64,000 nt of DNA from Paracoccus onubensis (GTDB taxonomy: Bacteria > Pseudomonadota > Alphaproteobacteria > Rhodobacterales > Rhodobacteraceae), in assembly GCF_003591515.1 (NCBI RefSeq), contig NZ_QZCG01000006.1, positions 124,001-188,000 on the forward strand, read 5' to 3'. Below the pieces are notes generated by a model. That model saw only the letters and a list, made by a program, of their open reading frames with translations. It was not told the origin of the DNA and did not search any database. Positions 1-9,600 of the stretch are shown here, piece by piece. Each line of letters begins with the position of its first letter. Within the stretch, counting starts at the first letter, position 1. The position numbers and the translations under genes are program-made.

Positions 1-1015
1 GCGTGTCCTCTAACCGCAGATCGTAATAGGTCATGTCGCCGTAATAGACGACCTCATCGATGACCACGTCCGTTTCCCGCGCGTGCTGGCTGGATTGCCC
101 CGGCGTCAGCAAGGTCATTGTTTCGGGCCGGAAGCCCAGCACCGGACCACTATCGTCGGGATTCGCCCGGCTGACCTGAGATTCAGGTAATTCGACAGGA
201 CCCAGCCCCGGCACATCGACGCTGACGATCCCATCCGCTTCCCTTGTAATTTGCGCCGGCAGAAAATTCATCACGCCAATGAAATCCGCCACCCGACGAT
301 CCTTTGGCCGCGCGTAAAGCGTCTCTGGCTCGTCCAGCTGTGCGATTTCACCATCGAACATGACCGCGATACGATCCGACATGACCAAAGCCTCTTCCTG
401 GTCATGTGTCACCAGCACGAAGGTGATTCCGACCTGACGCTGCAGCTTGATCAGTTCCACCTGCATCTGCTCGCGCATTTTGCGGTCAAGCGCAGACAGG
501 GGCTCATCCAGAAGCAGCACCTTGGGCTTCAGGATCAATGCGCGGGCCAGGGCGACACGTTGCCGTTGCCCGCCGGAAAGTGCATGGGCGGCACGCCCGC
601 CGTAACCCCGAAGGCCCACCATCGCCAGTGCCTCCTCGACCAGAGCCGCCTTTTCCGATTTGCCGCGCGGATCGCGGCGCAGGCCGAATGCCACGTTCTG
701 GGCGACAGTCAGATGCGGGAATATGGCATAGGACTGGAAGACCATATTGGTCGGCCGGCTATTCGCGGGCACATTCTCCATATGCTTGCCGTCGATCAGC
801 ACAGCCCCCGAGGAAATGCCCTCGAACCCGGCGATCGTGCGCAGAAGCGTCGTCTTGCCGCAACCCGATGGCCCGAGAAGCGAGAAGAATTCACCTTCCC
901 GAATAACCAGATCGATCCCGCGCAGAGCGTGATAATCACCGTAATATTTCTGAATCTCGTTGCATTCGATCATCGGCCTTGCGGTTTCGGGTCGTTGGTC
1001 ACGGGATGCAATCAC
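1..1015 (-). CDS. potA: polyamine-type ABC transporter ATP-binding protein (3' end off the window)
   Basis: This is the ATPase subunit that drives a spermidine/putrescine-type importer from the cytoplasmic face. The 338 visible residues show Walker A GPSGCGKTT, the signature LSGGQRQR, Walker B LLLDEP, and a C-terminal TOBE-like region still running at the window edge, so only a short tail is missing. I chose a GTG start at 1015: it overlaps the stop of the upstream permease (GTGA) and has GGTGGAGG six bases ahead. An ATG at 973 (MIECNEIQ) is the alternative. The family is clear. The substrate is not, because no periplasmic binding protein is visible; it may lie beyond the left edge. Confidence 0.9.
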   Translation of the reverse strand, partial: MIASRDQRPETARPMIECNEIQKYYGDYHALRGIDLVIREGEFFSLLGPSGCGKTTLLRTIAGFEGISSGAVLIDGKHMENVPANSRPTNMVFQSYAIFPHLTVAQNVAFGLRRDPRGKSEKAALVEEALAMVGLRGYGGRAAHALSGGQRQRVALARALILKPKVLLLDEPLSALDRKMREQMQVELIKLQRQVGITFVLVTHDQEEALVMSDRIAVMFDGEIAQLDEPETLYARPKDRRVADFIGVMNFLPAQITREADGIVSVDVPGLGPVELPESQVSRANPDDSGPVLGFRPETMTLLTPGQSSQHARETDVVIDEVVYYGDMTYYDLRLEDT

Positions 1016-1824
1016 AGGAAACCTCCACCATTCTTGCCACCCATCCGGGCGATACCCCGGCGGCGGAAATATTCGCCAATCCCCAGAAGCAGGATCGACA
1101 GCGCCACCAGTACCGTTCCCAATGCCATGATCGACGGGATCTGCTTGGGAAAACGAAGCTGGCTGAAAATATAGGTGGGCAATGTCGGTTCGGTTCCGGC
1201 CAGGAAGAAGGCAATAATGAATTCGTCCAGGGAAATGGTGAACGAGATCAGCAGCGACGAAATGATCCCCGGCATGACCAAAGGCAGGGTGATCAGGCGG
1301 AACGCACCCCATTTCGTCTCGCCCAGATCATAGGCCGCTTCTTCCAGAGACCTGTCGAGGCTGGAGAAAGCAGTCGACAGGATGGCGATTCCATAGGGCA
1401 TGCAGATCAGCGTATGGCCCAGGATCACCGTCAGGATCGACAATTCCACCCCCAGCCCAAGCAGGACGACCAGAAGCGACATGGCAACGATGATCTCGGG
1501 CAGGACCATCGGCAGCATGATGAAACCCATGATCCCACCCTTGCCCGGAAAAGTGAATCTGGTCGAGGCGCGAGCAGCGAAAACCCCAAGGCAGGTCGCC
1601 ATGACAGAAGCCGACACTGCTATGATCAGCGAATTGCTCAGCGCCCGGCGCAGCGTCGGATTACCCCACATCTGCGTGAACCAGTCAGTGGTGAAACCCT
1701 GAAGCGGAAAGGCGATGATCGTACCCGAATTGAACGCAAAAAGCGGCAAAAGCAGGATCGGCGCATAAAGGAACAACAGATAAAGCAGCGCATAGCTGCG
1801 CAAACCATTGCTTCGACCGCTCAT
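1012..1824 (-). CDS. potC: polyamine-type ABC transporter permease (PotC/PotI-like)
   Basis: This is the second inner-membrane permease of the importer, 270 residues with about six hydrophobic helices and the cytoplasmic EAA loop (EAAYDLGETKWGAF) that docks onto the ATPase. The start at 1824 (MSGRSNGLR) overlaps the stop of the preceding permease as ATGA and follows GAGGGTGA. A longer frame to 1857 exists but lies inside the upstream gene. Its stop overlaps the GTG start of the ATPase, so the three genes are translationally coupled. Family membership is clear; the exact polyamine or related substrate is inferred. Confidence 0.9.
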   Translation of the reverse strand: MSGRSNGLRSYALLYLLFLYAPILLLPLFAFNSGTIIAFPLQGFTTDWFTQMWGNPTLRRALSNSLIIAVSASVMATCLGVFAARASTRFTFPGKGGIMGFIMLPMVLPEIIVAMSLLVVLLGLGVELSILTVILGHTLICMPYGIAILSTAFSSLDRSLEEAAYDLGETKWGAFRLITLPLVMPGIISSLLISFTISLDEFIIAFFLAGTEPTLPTYIFSQLRFPKQIPSIMALGTVLVALSILLLGIGEYFRRRGIARMGGKNGGGFL

Positions 1825-2693
1825 TGTTTCACCCTCAGAAAGCGGCGATTGAGCCACAGGAAGATCAGGCTGACCACGGCAACGACCAGCATCGCCGTCA
1901 CCGCAAGCGCAGAACCAAGCGGACGGTTATCCAGAGCCAGCATCTGCACCTGTATCAGATTGGCAATCATCGGGATCTTGCCGCCACCGATCAGTTCGGG
2001 AGTCACGTAATCGCCGATGGTCGGGATAAAGACGATCAGCACCGCGGCAACCACCCCCGGCATCGCCAGCGGCAATGTGACCCGCCAGAAGGTCATCAAC
2101 CGGTTCTCGCCCAGGTCCCGCCCTGCCTCAAGCAGCGAACGGTCGATCTTTTCCAGTGCCACGAAAATCGGAAGGATGGCGAAAGGCGCATAGGCATGGG
2201 CAAGCGTCAGAACCATCGAATTGACGTTGTACAGAATGAAGGTCAATGGCTGGTCGATGATGCCAAGCCCCGTCAGCGACGAGTTGATGACACCATTATA
2301 GCCAAGAATGACCTTCCACAGGAAAACCCGGATCAGATAGCTGGTCCAGAACGGTATGGTGATCAGGAACAGCCACATCGATTTCCGCTCGGGCTTGACC
2401 ACGAAGCTGAGATAATAGGCAACCGGGAACGCAAGCAAAACGGTAACGACCGTCACGGCGGCCGACACGGCAAGCGAACGAAGCAGTACCGCGCGCACGA
2501 TCGGATCGCTCCAGACCTGGATGTAATTCCCGAAGGTGAATTCGCCGATCACCTCGAGATATCCATCCGTCAGGAAACTGTAGCTGAGGATCGTCAGGAC
2601 AGGCGCGGCAAGAATCGCAAGCGCATAGAGGAAAGGCGGCGCGATCAGGGTCAGACCCTGTCTTGCCTCGCGATCCATTCCCGGTTTCGCCAT
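1821..2693 (-). CDS. potB: polyamine-type ABC transporter permease (PotB/PotH-like)
   Basis: This is the first permease of the importer, 290 residues from ATG 2693 (MAKPGMDREA), with a GGGGACGGTGGG run just upstream. An in-frame ATG at 2756 would add 21 residues but has no ribosome-binding site. Features are six predicted membrane helices, the EAA-loop sequence EAGRDLGENRLMTF, and a PotH-like segment IGDYVTPELIGG. It is the first gene of the transporter operon. The gene before it on the same strand is purK, 125 bases away, so transcription probably starts in that gap. Confidence 0.88.
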   Translation of the reverse strand: MAKPGMDREARQGLTLIAPPFLYALAILAAPVLTILSYSFLTDGYLEVIGEFTFGNYIQVWSDPIVRAVLLRSLAVSAAVTVVTVLLAFPVAYYLSFVVKPERKSMWLFLITIPFWTSYLIRVFLWKVILGYNGVINSSLTGLGIIDQPLTFILYNVNSMVLTLAHAYAPFAILPIFVALEKIDRSLLEAGRDLGENRLMTFWRVTLPLAMPGVVAAVLIVFIPTIGDYVTPELIGGGKIPMIANLIQVQMLALDNRPLGSALAVTAMLVVAVVSLIFLWLNRRFLRVKQ

Positions 2694-2818
2694 CCCACCG
2701 TCCCCGCTTGCCGTATCTGGGCCTTTTCCCAATTCCTTCCATAACGGAAGGTCCAAGGAAAGAGGATTTTCTTGTGGGATGATTGCGATTCAATCTTGCC
2801 GCGAAATGGCGTGAACCG

Positions 2819-3856
2819 TCAGGAACGGATCCGGTTCAGATGTCCCATCTTGCGCCCCGGCCGGGCCTCGCCCTTGCCGTAAAGATGAAGCTGCACCCCC
2901 GGTTCAGCCAGCAATTCGGGCAGCCTGTCGATGTCATTGCCGATCAGATTTTCCATCTGGATATCGGCATGACGCCTGCCATCGCCCAAGGGCAGGCCGA
3001 CGACGGCACGGATATGCTGCTCGAACTGATCGACGGCACAGCCGGCCTGTGTCCAGTGCCCGGAATTATGCACGCGCGGCGCGATTTCGTTCACGATCAG
3101 CCCCTCCGGCGCAACGAATAATTCGACCCCCATCACACCGACATAATCCAGTTCATTGACGATTTTCGCCGCGATCAGAACCGCGTCGGTTGTGATTTTC
3201 CCCGAAAGGCCACACGGCACGGTGGTACTGCGCAAGATGCCGCCTTGATGCACATTCAGTCCCGGATCGAAAGCGGCAATCTGACCATCCGCCGCGCGGG
3301 CGATGATCACGCTGATCTCGGCACTGAATTCCACATAGCCTTCCAGCACCGACGGAGCACCGGTCCATTCGGCCTGTGCCGGATCGGTAATCCTGACCTG
3401 CCCCTTGCCGTCATAGCCCATCCGCCGGGTCTTGAGGATCGACGGCGTCCCGATCTGCGCCAGTGCAGCCGGCAGGTCGCGTTCGTCCGGCACATCAGCG
3501 AAAGGCGCGGTCGCCAGCCCGATCCCGTTCAGGAATGTCTTCTCTTCCAGCCGATCCTGAGATACCGCCAGAGCCCGGCGGTTCGGACTGATCGGACGGA
3601 TGCTTTCCAGCAGGTCAAGCGCCGAAGTCGGCACATTCTCGAATTCATAGGTGATGACATCGACGGATTCCGCGAATGCGCGCAGCGCCGCCCGATCCTC
3701 GTATGACGCATTGGTCAGACGATAGGCGACATCTCCTGCCGGCGCGGCGTCCGGTTCATAGATATGGCAGCGCAGACCCAGCCGGCTTGCCGCAACCGAC
3801 AGCATCCGGCCAAGCTGGCCACCCCCCAGAATCCCGATAACGCGGTTCTCACTCAT
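2819..3856 (-). CDS. purK: 5-(carboxyamino)imidazole ribonucleotide synthase, ATPase subunit PurK
   Basis: PurK is an ATP-grasp enzyme that carboxylates aminoimidazole ribonucleotide with bicarbonate to N5-CAIR in de novo purine synthesis, in the cytoplasm. The 345-residue protein opens with the dinucleotide-fold motif [11 protein letters not shown], has the ATP-grasp segment [12 protein letters not shown], and a C-terminal metal/substrate region [14 protein letters not shown]. The start at 3856 (MSENRVIG) overlaps the end of purE by 8 bases. A longer in-frame extension lies within purE and is rejected. It pairs with purE, whose product uses N5-CAIR. Confidence 0.96.
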   Translation of the reverse strand: MSENRVIGILGGGQLGRMLSVAASRLGLRCHIYEPDAAPAGDVAYRLTNASYEDRAALRAFAESVDVITYEFENVPTSALDLLESIRPISPNRRALAVSQDRLEEKTFLNGIGLATAPFADVPDERDLPAALAQIGTPSILKTRRMGYDGKGQVRITDPAQAEWTGAPSVLEGYVEFSAEISVIIARAADGQIAAFDPGLNVHQGGILRSTTVPCGLSGKITTDAVLIAAKIVNELDYVGVMGVELFVAPEGLIVNEIAPRVHNSGHWTQAGCAVDQFEQHIRAVVGLPLGDGRRHADIQMENLIGNDIDRLPELLAEPGVQLHLYGKGEARPGRKMGHLNRIRS

Positions 3857-4334
3857 CCATGGGCTCCTGCGGGATCGAGGCCGACAAGGCCTCGCGCCAC
3901 TGCTCCAGCCGTTCGGCCAATGCGGGATCGCTGACGGCAAGGATCGCCGCCGCCATCAGTCCGGCATTCGCCGCCCCCGCCGCGCCGATCGCCATGGTCG
4001 CCACCGGAAAGCCCTTGGGCATCTGCAGGATCGAATAAAGCGAATCCACGCCGGACAATGCTCGCGTCTGCACCGGCACGCCAATCACAGGCAGGCGGGT
4101 TTTCGATGCCATCATGCCGGGAAGATGAGCGGCCCCTCCGGCTCCTGCGATAATCACCTTCAGCCCGCGCGACACCGCCGATTTGCCATATTCCCACAGC
4201 CTGTCCGGTGTCCGATGCGCACTGACGATCCGGGCTTCGTAACCTATGCCCAATTCTTCCAGAATCTGCGCCGCCTCTCGCATGGTCGGCCAGTCCGACT
4301 GGCTGCCCATGATGATCCCCACCGGTTTGTCCAT
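3849..4334 (-). CDS. purE: 5-(carboxyamino)imidazole ribonucleotide mutase PurE
   Basis: PurE is the class I mutase that converts N5-CAIR to CAIR in purine synthesis. The 161 residues are the family's normal length. They carry the phosphate-binding motif [11 protein letters not shown] near the N terminus, the SAHRTPDR catalytic histidine segment, and the glycine-rich [14 protein letters not shown] loop. The start has a GAAGGGCAGGGC run upstream. It is the first gene of the purE-purK pair and its tail overlaps purK. Confidence 0.97.
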   Translation of the reverse strand: MDKPVGIIMGSQSDWPTMREAAQILEELGIGYEARIVSAHRTPDRLWEYGKSAVSRGLKVIIAGAGGAAHLPGMMASKTRLPVIGVPVQTRALSGVDSLYSILQMPKGFPVATMAIGAAGAANAGLMAAAILAVSDPALAERLEQWREALSASIPQEPMDE

Positions 4335-4407
4335 GCCCTGCCCTTCAAGTATCGCATCATATTGCGTCGCCGCACGCCCAGATAACGCCTGTGCGCGGCG
4401 CCCGCAA

Positions 4408-4608
4408 TCAGGCGATGATATCGGGGGTCACTTCATCTTCCAGCCGCGAGATCTGATCCTTGAGCAGCAGCTTCTTCTTTTTCAACCGCTGAAGCGTCAG
4501 TGAAGAGGCCAGCTTCTGCTGGGTCAGGGCCGTGATCTCCTGATCCAGATCGCGATGAGCGGCGCGCAGAACGGACAGTTCCGCACGAAGAATCTCGTCA
4601 TGAGACAT
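4408..4608 (-). CDS. DUF465 (YdcH-like) small coiled-coil protein
   Basis: A 66-residue charged helical protein of the DUF465/YdcH family, whose function is not established. It has the family's heptad-rich core [23 protein letters not shown], ending TPDIIA. The start is uncertain: 4608 ([10 protein letters not shown]) matches the usual family N terminus, while ATGs at 4641, 4635 and 4737 extend it. None has a convincing ribosome-binding site. It is transcribed divergently from the heat-shock gene. Confidence 0.82.
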   Translation of the reverse strand: MSHDEILRAELSVLRAAHRDLDQEITALTQQKLASSLTLQRLKKKKLLLKDQISRLEDEVTPDIIA

Positions 4609-4994
4609 CTCATGGCTTGCAGGATGGTTTTGCATATTCATCTGGCGATGTCCGAACTGAACAATGACGCTGGTTGAGGCGATTATAGCCGGTTGTTCAG
4701 GTTCTGTTAATAGCAATGCGACAGGAGAACAGACCAATTTTCACCGATCCCTGGAAACCAGGATATCGGAATATGCGCATGTTCGTTGAAGACATATGAT
4801 AATCCTTCATGCGTAACGCATTGCAGGTTTCCTTGCCGGTTCCGGGCATTTCAGCGGCTCAAGCATGGAATACCGGAATCGTCGTGGACGGCGATCCGGA
4901 CTTGCATCCGGCCTTGCGCGTTCACATATTGTTTCCAGCGCGGTTGCCTGCACGGGGCCGCCTTTCACAGTCGCTTGCCGATAAAGGGCTGAAG
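4609..4994. promoter_or_regulatory. 386-base divergent intergenic region (DUF465 / small heat-shock protein)
   Basis: No gene is supported here. It must hold the promoters of the leftward DUF465 gene and the rightward heat-shock gene. The only motif I can defend is the heat-shock-like promoter at 4901-4930. An open frame reading from 4809 into the heat-shock gene has no family-like sequence and is discounted. Confidence 0.5.
4901..4930 (+). promoter_or_regulatory. candidate RpoH (sigma-32) promoter for the small heat-shock gene
   Basis: CTTG at 4901-4904 is separated by 18 bases from CACATATT at 4923-4930. This resembles the alphaproteobacterial RpoH pattern (CTTG, 17-18 bases, CYTATNT). A transcript would start near 4937, giving a leader of about 58 bases. 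The -10 is imperfect, and a second CTTG at 4913 confuses the pattern. Confidence 0.35.
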
Positions 4995-5405
4995 ATGAGC
5001 AAGATTTCGTTAGGAGCACATCCCTATCTGCTGGGGTTCGACCAGTTGGAGCGCATGGCGGAACGCGCCGCGAAGGGTGCGGACGGTTATCCGCCCTATA
5101 ATATCGAACATACCGCCCCTGACGGTTTCCGCATCACTCTGGCCGTTGCCGGGTTTTCCGATGATGATCTGAGTGTCACCACCGAAGACCGACAGCTTGT
5201 CATACGCGGGCGCATGACCGACAGCGATGAGCAACGGGTTTTTCTGCATCGCGGGATCGCCGCCAGGGCCTTTCAGCGAAGCTTTGTTCTCGCAGACGGG
5301 GTCGAAGTAATCTCGGCCGAGATCGAGAACGGGCTGCTGCATATCGATCTGCGCCGGGTTCAACCCGAACAGATTCATCAAACCATTCCGATCAGCCGCA
5401 AATAA
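4995..5405 (+). CDS. Hsp20/alpha-crystallin family small heat-shock protein
   Basis: A 136-residue ATP-independent holdase that binds unfolding proteins during stress. The alpha-crystallin domain spans about residues 35-125, with the family's DGFRITLAVAGFSDDDLSV and an ENGLLHIDL strand standing in for the usual NGVLxIxL motif. The C terminus carries an IPI tripeptide (TIPISRK), the IxI motif used for oligomerisation. The start at 4995 (MSKISLGAHP) is preceded by AAGGGCTGAAG; the longer upstream frame has no family-like sequence. The gene after it, DUF1150, starts 10 bases past the stop, an arrangement consistent with one transcript. Confidence 0.92.
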   Translation: MSKISLGAHPYLLGFDQLERMAERAAKGADGYPPYNIEHTAPDGFRITLAVAGFSDDDLSVTTEDRQLVIRGRMTDSDEQRVFLHRGIAARAFQRSFVLADGVEVISAEIENGLLHIDLRRVQPEQIHQTIPISRK

Positions 5406-5415
5406 GGGGATCATC

Positions 5416-5643
5416 ATGGATAGCAAATTCGACTTTCACGATAACGTCGCGGAAAACACGGTATATATCCGGCAGGTCGCAACAAACACCTTGCCACAGG
5501 AATTGCAGGAGCAGCTTTCCGACGTGGACAATCTCTATGCCGTCCACGACGCCGAGGGTGAAAGACTCGCGCTCGTGCGCGACCGTAAAATGGCATTCAT
5601 GCTCGCACGGCAGAATGAATTGATGCCGGTCAGCGTACATTAG
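5416..5643 (+). CDS. DUF1150 family protein
   Basis: A 75-residue protein of the DUF1150 family, seen mainly in alphaproteobacteria and of unknown biochemical role. It shows the family core LYAVHDAEGERLALVRDRK followed by MAFMLARQNE. The start has AGGGGATCATC upstream. Position directly behind the Hsp20 gene suggests co-expression with it. Its stop codon is immediately followed by a small inverted repeat (GTCAAT/ATTGAC, 5643-5657). Confidence 0.88.
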   Translation: MDSKFDFHDNVAENTVYIRQVATNTLPQELQEQLSDVDNLYAVHDAEGERLALVRDRKMAFMLARQNELMPVSVH

Positions 5644-5657
5644 TCAATTGCATTGAC
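5643..5657. repeat. short inverted repeat at the end of the DUF1150 gene
   Basis: GTCAAT - TGC - ATTGAC forms a perfect 6-base stem with a 3-base loop straddling the stop codon. No T-run follows, so it is not a standard terminator. Confidence 0.4.
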
Positions 5658-5697
5658 GTCGGTCGCATTGGTCGCGCAGACTAATAATCATCATGAA

Positions 5698-5750
5698 TGA
5701 TGTGAGGGTTCTTTAAAAGCTTTGCCAAGCGTCAAAGCATCCTCACATCA
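5698..5750. repeat. long interrupted inverted repeat at the left edge of the T6SS cassette
   Basis: TGATGTGAGG at 5698-5707 pairs perfectly with CCTCACATCA at 5741-5750. Between them an inner pair GCTTTG (5719-5724) / CAAAGC (5733-5738) can also form. The two nested stems make one cruciform or RNA hairpin. It lies in the 224-base gap between the core DUF1150 gene and the 3' end of the immunity gene. It may terminate transcription from either side or mark a rearrangement boundary; sequence alone cannot decide. Confidence 0.5.
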
Positions 5751-5867
5751 AATACGATGGTTTTATCGTCGCATTTTTCAGCACAGATAAACTTCACGCG
5801 GCATATGTGAAAGATCTTCTCGGAAATTTTCGCATCATCATTATTCAAAAATTACAAACGCATAATT

Positions 5868-6668
5868 TCAGTAGCCACCGTCATATTCTGACGCAAAAGA
5901 TATCCAGATATCGGCCATCATCTGAAAATTTCCATCCGCTGGAGCTGATTTTCTCAAACGATCCAAGGCCGCCGCAGCATCGGCATAGCGCCATCCGGTT
6001 CCATTCAGCGTCAACCAGGCATAATCAAGGCGAGACTCATCCAGAAATCTATCAAAAAGTCTTGGCTTGTCCGAATTCGGGTTAATCCACTCGGGAACAT
6101 CCAGCAAATCATCCAACGAATCTTCTGCATATTCGAAATAGCATTGATATTCGCTTCCAATTCGGTTCGGCGTAGGAAACTCGCCATCGTAATCAGCCGG
6201 ATCGCATGACGAAAGCGGCGCATTCCGCTTGAAAGAGCTTAGTGCCGAAAAGCCCTCGGGATCGTCGCCGGAGGTCATTGTTACCCCGTCTATTTCATCG
6301 ACATTTTCCACACCCAAATGTTTTGCAAGCCAAGTCGCGTCTTCTGTCACTTCGTCCTGAAGAACAATGAGATTTGCAACAAATATCTGAGAAAGCTGCT
6401 CTTCATTCCGTGCGATTTCCGAAATTCGATAATCATCCGAAACACTCATTGTAACAAAACTTACTTCTCTCTGAACAAACCAATGCTTCCATAAACCAAT
6501 ATAACTTGGCAGTGACCCATCACTTATAATTGGTACAAGCGCAGGCGGAAACCCATACCAGCCCGGCGGCACCTCGTAACTTTCGAACAAGGATGCAACC
6601 TTTTCATTAGTGATATTCCGAGCAGTCGAATATCCCAAATTGGAAACGAGTTCAGAATATCTTTTCAT
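5868..6668 (-). CDS. putative immunity protein to the Rhs toxin (family not recognised)
   Basis: A 266-residue acidic, soluble protein with no signal peptide or membrane helix. I do not recognise its family. Recognisable stretches are GLWKHWFVQREVSFV near residue 60 and a C-terminal YAWLTLNGTGWRYADAA. It starts at 6668 with an ATGA overlap on the stop of the Rhs effector gene. That is the standard position and coupling for the cognate immunity gene of a polymorphic toxin, so the role is inferred from context. The gene is clearly AT-richer than the flanking core genes and uses TTA and ATA codons, suggesting it was acquired together with the toxin tip. Confidence 0.7.
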   Translation of the reverse strand: MKRYSELVSNLGYSTARNITNEKVASLFESYEVPPGWYGFPPALVPIISDGSLPSYIGLWKHWFVQREVSFVTMSVSDDYRISEIARNEEQLSQIFVANLIVLQDEVTEDATWLAKHLGVENVDEIDGVTMTSGDDPEGFSALSSFKRNAPLSSCDPADYDGEFPTPNRIGSEYQCYFEYAEDSLDDLLDVPEWINPNSDKPRLFDRFLDESRLDYAWLTLNGTGWRYADAAAALDRLRKSAPADGNFQMMADIWISFASEYDGGY

Positions 6669-9600
6669 TTACATGATCCTGGCTTGAAATAATCGGGAGG
6701 CAACGGCGTGGAGTGATCAGGTATGATTATACGGTGCTGATTTGCTATGGGGCCTTTCCATATATTAGATGTATTGGAGGTCGTCGCTCGGTGAATGTCT
6801 TCATGTACCTGTCGCGATGGAGTTGGAACCAAATGTCGCGGATCGACTATTTGCGTGGGGAAGCTGCCCTTATTATAGTTCCAATGATGTACCTGTGCGA
6901 CCGTATATCCAGCGCTGCGTGCCGCCTTCATAAAGCGTTGGTTAACCGCCCCAAAAGCCGATTCTAGCTGTTTCGTGGTGGGTGTTTGCCCGTTTGAATA
7001 TATATCGAGCAACCGTGAATAACCATTACTCCGCCTGGAACTGGCGGCATCTTTCATTGCATCGGTCCATAGTCGATGTAGAACTGGATCATCTGTAATG
7101 GTGCCTAGCCCAAAATCTCCCGGAGTAATCGGAGCTAAACCCAAAGGATCGACAGATTCATTCGGATCCGTCACATACCCTTGCGGCCTGACGCCACCTG
7201 CCAACCCGATCGGATCGGGCGACAGATACTGCATCGCATCCGGATCGTAATAGCGGAAACGGTTATAATGCAGCCCGCTTTCGGCATCGTACCATTGCCC
7301 CTGAAACCGGATCGGGCAATCGGTCGGCGGCGCATCGTCATTAGCGGCGCGGCGTGGCAGGCGCAGCTCTGACAATTCGCCCCAAAGACCAAGCTCGGCG
7401 CGCCATGCGACCTCGGTGCCATCCTCGGACAGCAATTCCCTTGGCGTCCCCAGATGATCGGTGACAACGTAATGCAGCGTTTCGCCGTCGACCTGGGCCA
7501 GAGGGCGGAAACTGCCGGGTTCATAGATCCAGTGGCGTGCCTGATCCCAGGCCACCATGCCATCGGCGGTCATCGGTGCCTCGGCGATCAGCTGATCGCC
7601 TTCCCACTGGTACGCATAGCCCTGCCCTGACGCGTTCCGGGCGACGCGGCGGCCCAAAGGATCATAAGCATAGCGCCAGATCGTGCCATCCGGGGTCTCG
7701 ACAGCGGCAAGCTGATCCCGGCCGTCCCACGCCATCTTCCAGACCCTGGGGCGGAAACCCGGTTCCTCGACCCGTTTCTCGATGACCCGGCCATTATCGT
7801 CATGGCTATAGCTGACAGTCCCGCGGCGCTTCACCCGCCCTGCAGTGGTCTGAACCTGTGCTGTGCGCCCTGCTTCAATGACGGCGGCGATATTGCGGGC
7901 CGGATCATATTCGAAATGCGACAGCGCAGAGACTCCGTCGACATTATCGCGGCGAGCGGTGGTGACCTGACCACGATTGTCATAGTCGAGCCGCACCTGC
8001 CCCATGATCCTGTCATTCACCGTGATCGCCCGGCCCGCACGATCCCAGTCATAGCTGCGATGGGTCAATGCGCCCATACGTGTGGCGATCTCGATCGGCA
8101 TGCCCCGGCCAAGCCCTCCGGTTCTTGCCTCATCCGGCAGCCGGGTCAGGGGACCGGCCATCTGCTCGGTCAGTTGCCCCATGATCGTGTGGCCTTGCGC
8201 CTGCGCAAAACCTGCGGATGAGGCGCGAAGTTGCTCCAGCCCGCGCGGATCGTGACGGAAGGACAGCGGCGCGTGATCGCCAATCCGCAATTCGGCCGGA
8301 AGCCCTGCCCGCGTCCAGCCAGAGGTCAGATGCAGCACATCGCCCGCCCGCGCCACCCGTTGCCCGGCGACCGAGTAATCAGAGGTGATCTGCCGGCCAT
8401 TCAACCGCTCGGCCACCACACGGCCAAGGGCGTCGTAATCATATTCGACGACCGCCGCGTCATTCTCGGCCCGGATCATCAGGCCCCGGGCATCATAGGT
8501 GAACCGGGTTTCGGATTCACCTTCCACCTGCTGAACAAGAAGCCGGCCTGCGGCGGAATAGCTGTAATTGGTCCGAATCCCGTTTGCCGAAATTTTCTGA
8601 ATCAAACGGCCGGCGGCGTCATGGGAATAATGGGTGATCCGGCCGGAAAAATCCTTCTCGGCCAGGATATTGCCAGTCAGGTCATAGGTGAATTCATGGC
8701 GTTCGCTCAACTCGTTGACAACAGCCGACAGTCGCATTTCCCGATCATGTTCGAGACGCAGGCGATGGCCCTGTGCATCGACGGTTTCCCGGGGAAGATC
8801 GAAGGCGCCAAAGCGGAAATGCCGGGTCGTGCCATTCGGATCGGTGATCGCGCTCAACTGGCCCTCGATATCCCAGCTCACGGTCGAGATCGCGCCATCC
8901 GGCGTCCTGAGTTGTCGCAATGCGCCGCGCGGGTTATCAGAGCCGCGCCCCATATCATAATGCGTCGTCGCGCCGATTTCATCGGTGAACCAGCGCAACC
9001 GGCCTTCGGTGTCATAGCCCATCCGCGTCTCGTTACCGTCCGGATCACGGCGTCGATTCGGGCGCAACAGGGGGTCGTAATAAATCCGCTCTTGCACCCC
9101 TCCGGGCAGGTCGATGCGCAGGACCTGCCCCTTTTCGCCCAGACCCAATGTGCTGATCCGGCCCAGAGCATCCGTGACGCCGACAAGGTTTCCGTTCTCG
9201 TCATGGCGGAATTCGGTGCGGTTTCCCAAAGGATCGATACTGGCGATCAGCATTCCGGCGCTGTCATGCTCGAAGGTGAACTCCGCGCCTTCGGCATCGG
9301 TATGCCGTGTCAGGTTGCCATAGCTGTCATATTCAAGCTGGACGCGATTTCCCAGCGGATCGACCCGTGCGGTCATGTGGAAGGCCCGGTCCCATTCGGT
9401 CAGCCAGACATGGCCAAGCGGATCCGTCTCGCGCCAGACCAGCCCGTCATCATCCCAGTCATAGACCGTCACCGCGCCTTCCGGGGTTGTCACGACCGTG
9501 CGCTTGCCAGGCAGGTCGTAGTCGATCCGGCCCGCCATATGGCCGCTATCCGTCCATGTCTTCTCGATCCGGCCCGAAGGGCCATATTCATAATGAACAT

